Below, piece after piece: positions 20,610-29,270 of a stretch of DNA of 29,437 nucleotides. The translations under genes and the position numbers were made by a program. Location of the stretch: contig JAUCBJ010005477.1 in assembly GCA_032718475.1 (NCBI GenBank), positions 1-29,437 of the forward strand. The letters run 5' to 3'. The notes beneath the pieces are model-generated. The model saw only the letters and a program-made list of their open reading frames with translations. It was not told where the DNA came from and made no database searches. Source of the stretch: Nemertoderma westbladi (Eukaryota; Xenacoelomorpha; Nemertodermatida; Nemertodermatidae). Positions within the stretch are counted from its first letter, which is position 1. Each line of letters opens with the position of its first letter.

Positions 20610-21908
20610 ATGATTAAGTATCATAACTACTTTATTGGGGTTGTCTTAATCAGTACCATTATTTTTTGTGTCTATGTGTATTTCGTTCAAACGGTCTTCA
20701 CAAAGTTTACCATTCAGCAGGTGGGAAGGTACAATCAGCTGTTACAGTCAGATGGAAACAACTGCCCAAACAATGTCGAGGTTTTCGAACTTTTGGATTC
20801 TGATGAATTTCTCCTTAAACAAATCGATAATGATTACAGTTGTCTGAAGGAAGCTACATACTTCCCGCACAGTCTGTCTATAGGAAAATGCGTGTGTCGG
20901 CCTGGTTGGAACGGACACCAGTGCAACATACCGAACATCATACTCAGCTCTACACTGCCAACCACAATCAAGCCTATTTTACGCAAAGTTCCCCGTCGTA
21001 TTATCAATGCGTTCCCTATAAGCATTGAATTCGAATTACTACAAGCGAGATTTCACGAACTTTCAGGATTAGTGGACGTCTATGTTATTCTAGAATCGAA
21101 CAATACAATGAATGGATCGGCTAAACCGTTGTTTCTACGTGACAAACTCAGAGAAGGTGTTTTCGGAAAAGAAGCCAAGAAGATATTATACGTTTGTTTG
21201 GATTATTTCCCCAAAGGTGCGGACAAGAATGGTTGGATTTCTGATGACTTGCACCGAAATTACATCGGGGAGGCAGGATTGGCTAAACGACTACGCGGAT
21301 GGCGTCATGATGATTGGTTTATTCTAAACGACGCGGACGAGATTCCGCGTCGTGAATTAGTTATGTTTCTTCGTAGTCATGACAATATTCCCTTTCCCGT
21401 CAGCATCCGCTACCAGACGACAAGCTTTGGATTCTTTTGGGGTAACAAACGGGCTTCAGAACTACAAACCGCCGCTCCTATGGCCTATATGCGCGACATT
21501 ATAAACTATAAATGTAATGAATTGAGGAGTTTAAATGAACAACGTTTGCAAACTGCGGCATTAACGTCCTTCAAGAAGTCATTCCCTGAACTACCTGTAT
21601 CGGCGTGGACCGCAGGAACTGGTCGCAGCTACGGCGGATGGCACTGCTCCTGGTGTTATAGAATAGAGGGAATACTATGGAAACTAGTGTCTGCACCTAA
21701 CACTGACTACCCCCGATGGGGAGATTACCCGGAGAAGCAGGACTTGGGATATATTCGCGGTTTGGTCGCTAAGGGCATGTGGTTCACTGGGGATCAGCAG
21801 GCCTATGTGGCCAGGGATCATACGGCTACCGATTATGCACCCAAATACATTATGGAGCACAAAATAGAGTTATCCTACTTACTTTACAATCCATATACTA
21901 ACACATAA
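20610..21908 (+). CDS. MGAT3: GT17 glycosyltransferase, MGAT3-like bisecting GlcNAc transferase
   Basis: An intact 432-codon frame without introns. Residues 1-6 are cytosolic and 8-30 form a signal-anchor helix, giving a type II Golgi membrane protein. A short stem follows with an EGF-like Cys cluster (Cys78, 94, 96, 105; CVCRPGWNGHQC). The catalytic GT17 domain starts near residue 128 (VPRRIINAFPI). It holds FILNDADEIPRRE (238-249, DADE likely binding metal and UDP), GGWHCSWC (342-349) and PRWGDYPEK (368-376), all hallmarks of the family. Two N-glycosylation sequons lie at Asn164 and Asn168. The known reaction of MGAT3 is transfer of GlcNAc from UDP-GlcNAc to the core beta-mannose of N-glycans. 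Whether this paralogue does that is inferred. Vertebrate MGAT3 is about 100 residues longer, mostly in the stem. An upstream ATG at 20574 hits a stop, supporting the start chosen. A 5' non-coding exon is possible. Confidence 0.9.
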   Translation: MIKYHNYFIGVVLISTIIFCVYVYFVQTVFTKFTIQQVGRYNQLLQSDGNNCPNNVEVFELLDSDEFLLKQIDNDYSCLKEATYFPHSLSIGKCVCRPGWNGHQCNIPNIILSSTLPTTIKPILRKVPRRIINAFPISIEFELLQARFHELSGLVDVYVILESNNTMNGSAKPLFLRDKLREGVFGKEAKKILYVCLDYFPKGADKNGWISDDLHRNYIGEAGLAKRLRGWRHDDWFILNDADEIPRRELVMFLRSHDNIPFPVSIRYQTTSFGFFWGNKRASELQTAAPMAYMRDIINYKCNELRSLNEQRLQTAALTSFKKSFPELPVSAWTAGTGRSYGGWHCSWCYRIEGILWKLVSAPNTDYPRWGDYPEKQDLGYIRGLVAKGMWFTGDQQAYVARDHTATDYAPKYIMEHKIELSYLLYNPYTNT

Positions 21909-22098
21909 AAATTATGTTATTTTATGATTGAACACAAGGAAGTACAAACATGAATAGTTCTGGGCACTACTACAGCCCATCCATTTTTACCAACTTTGAT
22001 GAATCAATTAGTTATTTTTCTCTGATAATTTGAAAAATGTAAAATTTTCCCTTATGGTCACACATAATAACGAAAATATGATAGCCCAATCCATAGCG

Positions 22099-22104
22099 AA
22101 TAAA
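22099..22104 (+). promoter_or_regulatory. Possible polyadenylation signal of the GT17 gene
   Basis: AATAAA, 191 bases after the stop codon. It is the only canonical hexamer I noted close downstream on this strand, but AT-rich DNA makes chance matches common. Confidence 0.25.
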
Positions 22105-22113
22105 TCTTCTACC

Positions 22114-22198
22114 GTCCTGGTAGCTCAGAGGACACACACTCGGCTGTTGATAACCGGAAGTTTGAAACCTAGGTACCGTGTTCGAGCCCCAATAGAGG
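22114..22198 (+). repeat. tRNA-like sequence, probable SINE head or tRNA pseudogene
   Basis: Contains an A-box-like GGTAGCTCAGAGG at 22119 and a B-box-like GTTCGAGCC at about 22180, the internal RNA polymerase III promoter pair. Spacing is about 14 bases longer than in an ordinary tRNA, and a clean cloverleaf with paired acceptor stem is not evident. This argues against a functional tRNA and for a tRNA-derived SINE or decayed gene. A second copy in the genome would settle it. Confidence 0.45.
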
Positions 22199-22199
22199 C

Positions 22200-23892
22200 C
22201 GTTAATATTTTTTGATTGTACTATAACATAAATATTTATAATAACGAAAACTAACGAAATATGACGAAATTTATGGGAAAGCAATCAATGGGAAAGTAGT
22301 AAGTGTGAAGAAGTAAGTAGGCTTAGTCTAGTTCATTAGTTCCCTATTGGAATAATGACCCTGAACCAATGGCTAGTCTTTATTTTGATTAACAGTGCTT
22401 ATAACTCAATTAATCTTAATTAAATATGGATTAGAATTTACAGGGTTAGAATTTAAAAAATTGTTATATTCCTCCCTCATACATAAACTGATAATTTCTT
22501 ATTTCGCTATTATTCTTGCAAGTTGGTTTGTATTACCACCAATATTCCTATAACATTTATTCTACCCTTACATTTTCATTAGAATATCTTTTAAATAAAA
22601 AATAAATGAACAGGTTACTGTATCAGGTTATTCTTCTAACCAAAACAACAAAGGATATTGAATGTGCAGGTTTCACATGTCACTTACGGTAGATTTGGTC
22701 AGTTTAAAAGTATTCAACTAAAGACATACACATACTTTGGCAATAACAGTTTGTCAGTTTGCTCTCTTTGAGAGGTAATGCAAATGTATTTTTGGAAAAT
22801 ATTCCTAAATTCCAAAGTTGCGAACATTCAAGATTTACGCATATGTATCCAAATACATATATTTCATTGGATATACATGTTTGTCCGTTTCCAACCTAAA
22901 GACTCACTTTTACGTCCTCAGCGGCGATATTCAAAAATAGAGATCAAATACAATATGCATCACTACTGTAAATAAAATTAATTACACAACACAATAAACT
23001 GACCTAGAATGGGGTAAGGTAAAATAAGTAAAATTATTCGTATTATGGGAATAACTGAAATTAGGTGCATATAGTCAAGCATGCACTAACTATTAATTAT
23101 TGACAATCTTGGGTAGATCACTAAAATATAGTTATAAACACAATCATTAATTAAAATCTAAATAAAATTCTTTAAAATTAAATTATCAATTTAAAAATTT
23201 GCGGCACTTTAACATAGGTAATTGTCACATTTGGATATAAAGATATTTATTGAAAAGTTAAAGAATTCTAGTAAGACTTCCCTTCTATAATCAGAGTTAC
23301 CTGCGTCGCGGTTGTGATATTACAAATTAATTATCTTACAAATTATATAACTTGTAAAGCCATACTTCGATGATTAAAATGTTCTAAATAAAAATTTGCT
23401 AAATCAATGGTATATGTTTTTAGAAAAGCTTGCCAGTGCCAGCCAGATATGTACAGTATGTACTGGTAATGGGTGCCAAACACACGTTGGGATAGACAGA
23501 CAACAATATCGCTAAACTCCCGAGCTGAACTGTATCTTACTGACTTCATGACTTCATGGCTCGCCCCTCACTTTTTCGTAATTTACAGAACAAGTTGGTT
23601 TACAAAGATACATTGGTAGCACTATACTGAAATGCCAATAATTGAAGAATGAATCAGAGCCCCCCAAACTGACTCTGACAGTCATTAAAGGCCCAAGTCC
23701 TCAAGTGTGAATGAATATGATAATAGGGTTAAAAAACAGATACAAATCGACAGATTCAATTCCGAGAAGTAGTACACAAGCAGTCATACATTTAATAGTT
23801 CTAATAAATGTTTCAGAAACCGGGATTATTATGAATTAGCGAAAAAACATCATTCTGCATTCGATCATATAAATTTAACATATGCAGTGAAT
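22200..23892. other. AT-rich intergenic sequence, no gene seen
   Basis: No recognisable coding, RNA or mobile feature. Short open frames at 22778-22975 and 23343-23549 have no family signatures. Confidence 0.5.
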
Positions 23893-24191
23893 TCATTTGT
23901 TTTTCAATATAAATCGATGACTTAGATAGGCCCAGGTTTCATCATCCAGACTATCGTTATGGGTGACCCAGGCGTGTTTAACAATATTAGTGGTCCCGGA
24001 TCCCCAATAGAGTGACTTGTTGCAGACCAGACATCGAACTCGGCGTGAATCCTCGGCCATCAGCGTGTAATACTTCCAGACCAGGTTGGTAGCCTTCAGC
24101 GGTATAGTTTGGCCGCTAGCACGAATGCCGTCCAACACAGATATCACTCGGTGTTCTGAGACAACCCCAATTGGCCTTGTACGCACCGTAC
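23893..24191 (-). CDS. BED-type zinc-finger exon (Z), 3'-terminal
   Basis: Encodes a complete BED finger: LVWKYYTLM, then CLVC with two Cys, then TTNIVKH and a second His five residues on (HAWVTH), the C2H2 pattern of this chromatin- and transposon-associated DNA-binding fold. The frame ends at a TGA about 20 residues later (23893-23895). There is no ATG: the open frame begins after a good acceptor, a T-rich tract ending TTTTAG, with exon start at about 24191. The first exon base T completes a codon begun by two upstream bases. About 99 residues. No hAT transposase catalytic or dimerisation region follows, so this looks like a terminal exon of a host gene or a relic. Confidence 0.6.
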
Positions 24192-24654
24192 TAAAACAAT
24201 ACGAAAACGAGACTCCTTAACTTAGATATCCTCTGTAACGCCACTCGATTCACATCCCTTATATTCAATTGTTTCTAGCCCAACAATTTTTCGAGCACCC
24301 ACCCTTTGAACCCCAATGACTTATGCTTTATAAGTATAATAAAATAATATTTGATTATAAACACTTCACAAATAAAGGACCAGTATATTTTAGTAATAGA
24401 TGTAACTGCAATAATCGATATAACACGACTGTGAACATACATTTAATACTGCACAAAATAAAAATAACTAACACTAATACAGTTAATAAATATAGAATCT
24501 ATTAAATAAATATGTATAACTATAGTATAGAATGCATTACAATCAAACAATTAATACTGCAAGACTTAATTACTTAATATTACTAAATTTATTAATTCTA
24601 TTTAGGATATTTATAGTTAGCCTACCTACCGATGCCACTTAATACACGTTCGTG
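24192..24654. other. AT-rich stretch upstream of exon Z, no gene seen
   Basis: Probably intronic relative to the minus-strand BED locus, if the exons belong together. Nothing recognisable. Confidence 0.4.
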
Positions 24655-25258
24655 GGGACTTCGCGCAGCACGTAGTCGGCAAGCCTTGGCATACGGTTCA
24701 TATAGAGCAAATGGGGCATGTCTAGTTTGGACCCCATATCCCATGCTATAAATGTATTCATTCGATATACAATCATATGTTAATCCGCTAGGTGGTGTCA
24801 AATTGTTATTCTGCAATTTCGTACTTACCAGTGCAGCACTGTACAGCAGTACCGTACCGGTAGGCCTATGTCATTACTTCTGAGTCTCTAGCGGATCCCC
24901 AATTAAATGTCTTAACTTTTCAATTTCGTAAAAGATAGACTTCATGATTCTCTACAGGCCACCAAAATTTCAGCTCAGGAAAATGAGGCCTTCCCGAGAA
25001 ATTTAACATTTTCTAAAAACCACATAATCTGTCGTAGCTGACGTCAGACTGCATGATTTTTCACCAAACTTTACAAACTTTCTAAACTTTCTCTCTACTA
25101 CTTACCTACTAAGTTTGGTTCAATTCCGAACGAGCGATGCCGAGAAATTCGCGTTCAAACATTTACCAGACAGACGGACGGACAGACAGACGGACATGCC
25201 CCATTTGCCCTATATGAACCGTATGCAAAGGCTCGCCGACTACGTGTCTCGCCCCACA
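24655..25258. mobile_element. Inverted-repeat element with about 65-bp arms
   Basis: The left arm (24655-24722) and right arm (25193-25258) are complementary with a few mismatches. The shared core reads GACATGCCCCATTTG on the right arm. About 470 bp lie between, including the tetranucleotide-rich GACAGACGGACGGACAGACAGACGGAC-type tract (about 25168-25195, longer than shown in part here) just inside the right arm. No coding potential, so a MITE-like or fold-back element. Target duplications were not identified. Confidence 0.6.
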
Positions 25259-25404
25259 GTCAGTATGGTGTCATTATAAAATTAAGTGCAATTTTTTCAT
25301 ATGTTAAAGTTGTGACGATCGGATATATCGGACTTATTTTCTCACAACAGAGTTTCATAATAATTCAGTTTCATAAAATTAATTAGTTTAGTAATTAGTT
25401 ATTA

Positions 25405-25780
25405 GTTACAAGGGTGTCTGGACCGCGAGGGCCGGGTGGTAGGGGGAGTGCGAGCAGACCTGGTCGCTCGGGGAGTCTGGGAACATCAACGGGTGGCGTC
25501 GTTTGATATATCGTTAATAAACGCTGACGCTGTGGGGGGCTTGCGGTGCAGGCTCAAGAAGCGCCACTACCGCACCGTCTACGAGGACAGGAGGATGTCA
25601 TGCGCGAAAGGGGCCTCGCATGTGTCCTGGGGGGTGTTCGCCGGAGGCTGCAGTTTGCGCTCCTCGGGTCCAGCTCCCTCTGCCTCCGTGGCGGACGGCG
25701 GTCTTGGCGAGGGTTTGGGGATGGGGCGGGGATCCGTGGGGTGGGTTTGGCGGGGAATTATTGAATTCGGGGCGTTATAC
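25405..25780 (+). pseudogene. GC-rich decayed coding fragment, retroelement-like module
   Basis: A sharply GC-rich island in AT-rich DNA. An open frame without its own ATG reads through RADLVARGVWEHQ, FDISLINADA and then LKKRHYRTVYEDRR. This spacing (R-D...RGxW...FD...DA...KK.Y....RR) resembles a module recurrent in predicted retroelement-associated proteins of invertebrates. That identification is from memory of the pattern and is tentative. After about residue 60 the translation loses family character and turns Gly-rich, suggesting frameshift or decay. Composition unlike its surroundings points to insertion of foreign or mobile DNA. Confidence 0.4.
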
Positions 25781-25863
25781 TTGTACATATCCACATATAA
25801 TTAAATATAATTAATAAAAAATATAATTATTGGTGCTGGTATATTATCTATATGGCATATCAA

Positions 25864-26212
25864 ATTATTTGTATTTAATTTTAAATTAATTATTTGCATT
25901 TAATTTTAAATTAATTATTTGTATTTAATTTTAAATTAATTATTTGTATTTAATTTTAAATTAATTATTTGTATTTAATTTTAAATTAATTATTTGTATT
26001 TAATTTTAAATTAATTATTTGTATTTAATTTTAAATTAATTATTTGTATTTAATTTTAAATTAATTATTTGTATTTAATTTTAAATTAATTATTTGTATT
26101 TAATTGTAAATTAATTATTTGTATTTAATTTTAAATTAATTATTTGTATTTAATTTTAAATTAATTATTTTATTTTATTTTAAATTAATTATTTATATTT
26201 AATTTTAAATTA
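25864..26212. repeat. AT minisatellite, 25-bp unit, about 14 copies
   Basis: The unit ATTATTTGTATTTAATTTTAAATTA is tandemly repeated with very few variants (a GCATTT change in copy 2, TTGTAAA in one later copy, a small deletion near the end). Each unit contains the self-complementary stretch TTAATTTTAAATTAATTA, so the array can extrude cruciforms. Lies between BED exons Y and Z. Confidence 0.92.
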
Positions 26213-26215
26213 AAA

Positions 26216-26522
26216 AATTAGTGGATTTAAATAAAGTTTAATAAACATTTGGGTTATATGTACCGCCGCTGTATTAGTTTCGTAATATTATAATTTTTGG
26301 AAACAAACTACATACATACACAACATACATTTTTTTAAAAGCGCTCTAAACCTCGTATAATAATTTCACTCACTCATTACGTTCTCCACGTACACGAAAC
26401 CACTCGACTCGAATCAGTAAAGCGCTACTTTACACGTAGGTATGTAAACAGTTTTTACTCGAATTGATAATACACTGTTGCAAATATTAGCTCCCATGTT
26501 ATCTGTAACCAGACATCAGTAA
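26216..26522. other. Non-coding stretch between minisatellite and BED exon Y
   Basis: No feature recognised. It would be intronic or 3' flanking sequence for the minus-strand exons. Confidence 0.4.
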
Positions 26523-26737
26523 CTAAAAGTTTGACTTCTTAATGAATACTGAGTGCTGCGACTTTAGGTGTTTAACCAGATGGGAAGTGTGGCCATTCAA
26601 CACTTTCTGACAGAGAAGACAACGCGCTGGCCCATCAGCTGTACCCCGAGGTGCATCCAACAGCGTGAAGTACATCCAGGCGCCACTTCGCGCGCGCGTA
26701 GGAACCACATGATGGCTGCCATTCCCAGCAATCGCGT
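26523..26737 (-). CDS. BED-type zinc-finger exon (Y), 3'-terminal
   Basis: Complete BED finger: GAWMYFTLL, CLLC, then HTSHLVKHLKSQH with HLKSQH as the His pair, followed by only nine residues and a TAG at 26523-26525. There is no in-frame ATG before the finger. The frame opens after a pyrimidine-rich tract ending CTATAG, with exon start at about 26737. As in exon Z, the first base T completes a codon begun by two upstream bases, so both exons would splice in the same phase. BED fingers bind DNA and occur in hAT transposases and domesticated ZBED proteins. No transposase core lies nearby. Confidence 0.6.
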
Positions 26738-27301
26738 CGTAACTATAGAAACGGAAACAATATGATGGATATCATCGGGGATTCGAACCAATTAGCACCA
26801 ATACTTAGTGGATATACCAGCAGCTGTACAACCGCCGCCATAGCGGTACTAGCATCGATCATATGCGCGAAGCCCTCACCAAATGGCCACACAAGCATCA
26901 CCCTGCAGACAAAACATCTTCGTTTCGATGGGCAATATAGCGTAGCCCCGTGAATCAGTAAAAATCAGGTAAATAGCAAATCATAAAAACCATATGTGGC
27001 TTCTCAAAGACACAAAGTCTGGAGAATGGCTAATTGTATGTCTAAGTGGCAGGATATCATTTCTACGAATTACCGGTGTTGAGTCTTAAACGCGAATATA
27101 TATACGTAAATATCCCTTACTGCATAATATAGTTTCATTTCGCAGCGCAATGCCCCAATAAAATATTGATTAACTCCCCAAATAACATCCAATCACAACC
27201 CCCATCAATCATTCGATACAGACTTCAATCCGCAATAATGAACACTATTCTTCGGGCGCGCGGCCTCTATTGTTATAGAATGCCGATATCTCATATCTTA
27301 C
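26738..27301. other. Candidate intron between BED exons X and Y
   Basis: Bounded on the minus strand by the GTAAGATATG donor at 27301 and the CTATAG acceptor at about 26738. No other confident feature lies inside. Confidence 0.35.
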
Positions 27302-27428
27302 CTCCGACCATAGGCTATGTATTTATTGCACATCAGACAGACAACACGTTCGCTTTGGTCTGGCGACGTGAGCGTAAAATAATTCCATACCGAACTGACG
27401 GCCCTCGGTGGTACTAAATGTGGGGTTG
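27302..27428 (-). CDS. BED-type zinc-finger half exon (X), ends at a splice donor
   Basis: Translating the minus strand gives SSVWNYFTLTSP, then CLMCNKYIAYGR, the first half of a BED finger (aromatic W..YF and the two Cys). Right after it the genome reads AG/GTAAGATATG, a consensus 5' splice site, with an in-frame TAA two bases on if unspliced. The exon leaves two bases (AG) for the next codon, matching the phase of the acceptors of exons Y and Z. The His half must come from another exon, or this finger is broken. Possible acceptors precede it at 27429 (AATCAG) or 27414 (TTTAG). The exon is too short to stand out as an open frame. Confidence 0.5.
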
Positions 27429-27789
27429 CTGATTGGTACCCGGTAAAAATCGCATCCGCATTGCATGGTTACTACGAATCGGCGTCACAAGGCATCTACA
27501 GGGAGGAATTGGGAAGCATGCAGCGCATCACTAAGGCCCGCATCGACATAAAAATTAATAAATATATACCGGTAGTAAATCGAGAAGTTATATTTCGTCA
27601 TGTGGCAATAAAAAGGCTCCATCTCAAATTTTAAGATTTCAAAAATTAAGTTATTCATATTCATTTCATATAAAATTCTGCATCAGATGATATAATTTTT
27701 GATAGTGGGTTGTTATTCAAATTATCCCAAATTCATGTTATTCATGTCAAATTCAAATTATGAAATGCAGAAAATTCAATAAAACTGTA

Positions 27790-27964
27790 AATTAGAATAT
27801 TAACGAATTCCAAGATAGCTCCTTATTAACGAATTCATTAAAAAGGCTCTATCTTAGAACTTATATATGGTATCCTAAGATAGCCCCTTTCTAATGAATT
27901 TATTAGAAGTATGATATCTCTCTCTATACAGTTTCTGAGATAGCTCATTTTTAATGAATTCTTT
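27790..27964. repeat. Degenerate left flank of the 66-bp array
   Basis: Two to three diverged units (AAGGCTCTATCTTA with TAAGATAGCCCCTT; GAGATAGCTCATTTTTAATG) precede the homogeneous array, as expected at the older edge of an expanding satellite. Confidence 0.7.
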
Positions 27965-29151
27965 AGAAAGGCGCTATCTTAGTTATTCTTATATAGTTTT
28001 AGAGATAGCGCCTTTTTAATTAAATTCTTTAGAAAGGCGCTATCTTAGTTATTCTTATACAGTTTTAGAGATAGCGCCTTTTTAATGAAATTCTTTAGAA
28101 AGGCGCTATCTTAGTTATTCTTATACAGTTTTAGAGATAGCGCCTTTTTAATGAAATTCATTAGAAAGGCGCTATCTTAGTTATTCTTATACAGTTTTAG
28201 AGATAGCGCCTTTTTAATGAAATTCTTTAGAAAGGCGCTATATTAGTTATTCTTATACAGTTTTAGAGATAGCGCCTTTTTAATGAAATTCATTAGAAAG
28301 GCGCTATCTTAGTTATTCTTATACAGTTTTAGAGATTGCTCCTTTTTAATGAATTCACTAGAAAGGCGCTATCTTAGTTATTCTTATACAGTTTTAGAGA
28401 TAGCGCCTTTTTAATGAAATTTTTTAGAATGGCGCTATCTTAGTTATTCATATACCGTTTTAGAGATAGCTCCTTTTTAATGGAATTCTTTAGAAAGGCG
28501 CTATCTTAGTTATTCTTATACAGTTTTAGAGATAACGCCTTTTTAATGAAATTCTTTAGAAAGGCGCTATCTTAGTTATTCTTATACAGTTTTAGAGATA
28601 GCGCCTTTTTAATGAAATTCATTAGAAAGGCGCTATCTTAGTTATTCTTATACAGTTTTAGAGATAGCGCATTTTTAATGAAATTCTTTAGAAAGGCGCT
28701 ATCTTAGTCATTCTTATACAGTTTTAGAGATAGCGCCTTTTTAATGAAATTCATTAGAAAGGCGCTATCTTAGTCATTCTTATACAGTTTTAGAGATAGC
28801 GCATTTTTAATGAAATTCTTTAGAAAGGCGCTATCTTAGTTATTCTTATACAGTTTTAGAGATAGCTCCTTTTTAATGAAATTCTTTAGAAAGGCGCTAT
28901 CTTAGTTATTCTTATACAGTTTTAGAGATAGCGCCTTTTTAATGAAATTCTTTAGAAAGGCGCTATCTTAGTTATTCTTATACAGTTTTAGAGATAGCGC
29001 CTTTTTAATGAAATTCATTAGAAAGGCGCTATCTTAGTTATTCTTATACAGTTTTAGAGATAGCGCCTTTTTAATGAAATTCATTAGAAAGGCGCTACCT
29101 TAGTTATCCTTATACAGTTTTAGAGATAGCGCCTTTTTAATGAAATTCTTT
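27965..29151. repeat. 66-bp palindromic satellite, about 18 units
   Basis: AGAAAGGCGCTATCTTAG recurs every 66 bases (one 65) from 27965 to 29152. In each unit the arm AAAGGCGCTATCT is complementary to AGATAGCGCCTTT, separated by a loop of about 24 bases (TTATTCTTATACAG). The joining segment varies mainly between AATTCTTT and AATTCATT. Units differ by few substitutions, so amplification or homogenisation is recent. Confidence 0.93.
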
Positions 29152-29268
29152 AGAAAGGCGCTATCTTAGAAATTTGTTGACCAATTACATAAGTTCAATT
29201 TCCACAGTTTGTAAGGAAACTGAGATAGCGCCTTTTTTATTAGCGCCTATTTATTGCCACATTGACGA
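29152..29268. repeat. Terminal variant unit of the 66-bp array
   Basis: The last unit has the same arms but a different and longer loop (TTTGTTGACCAATTACAT and onward), then passes directly into the right inverted end of the enclosing element. It may preserve the original single-copy structure of the transposon. Confidence 0.65.
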
Positions 29269-29270
29269 TA

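Larger units (their letters stand above)
27593..29268. mobile_element. MITE-like element with inverted ends enclosing a satellite array
   Basis: The left end (TTTCGTCATGTGGCAATAAA, then AAGGCTCCATCTCA) is matched in inverted form by the right end (TGAGATAGCGCC...TTTATTGCCACATTGACGA, 29221-29268). Both ends are flanked by TA (27591-27592 and 29269-29270), compatible with a Tc1/mariner-type TA duplication, though the ends align only with small gaps. No coding frame is inside. The inner parts of the inverted ends are the same GGCGCTATCTTA-type sequence that forms the arms of the internal 66-bp repeats. Confidence 0.6.

Noticed and set aside
22114-22198. Functional tRNA gene
   Set aside because: Acceptor stem pairing is not convincing and the A-to-B box spacing is too long, so listed only as tRNA-like.
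26762-26953. Possible plus-strand BED remnant (CAKPSPNGHTS)
   Set aside because: NGHTS echoes BED exon Y, but the CxxC, the W..YF motif and the His pair are absent and the strand is opposite. Probably chance.
27965-29151. CRISPR-like array
   Set aside because: The units are fully tandem without variable spacers and the DNA is animal nuclear, so it is a satellite.
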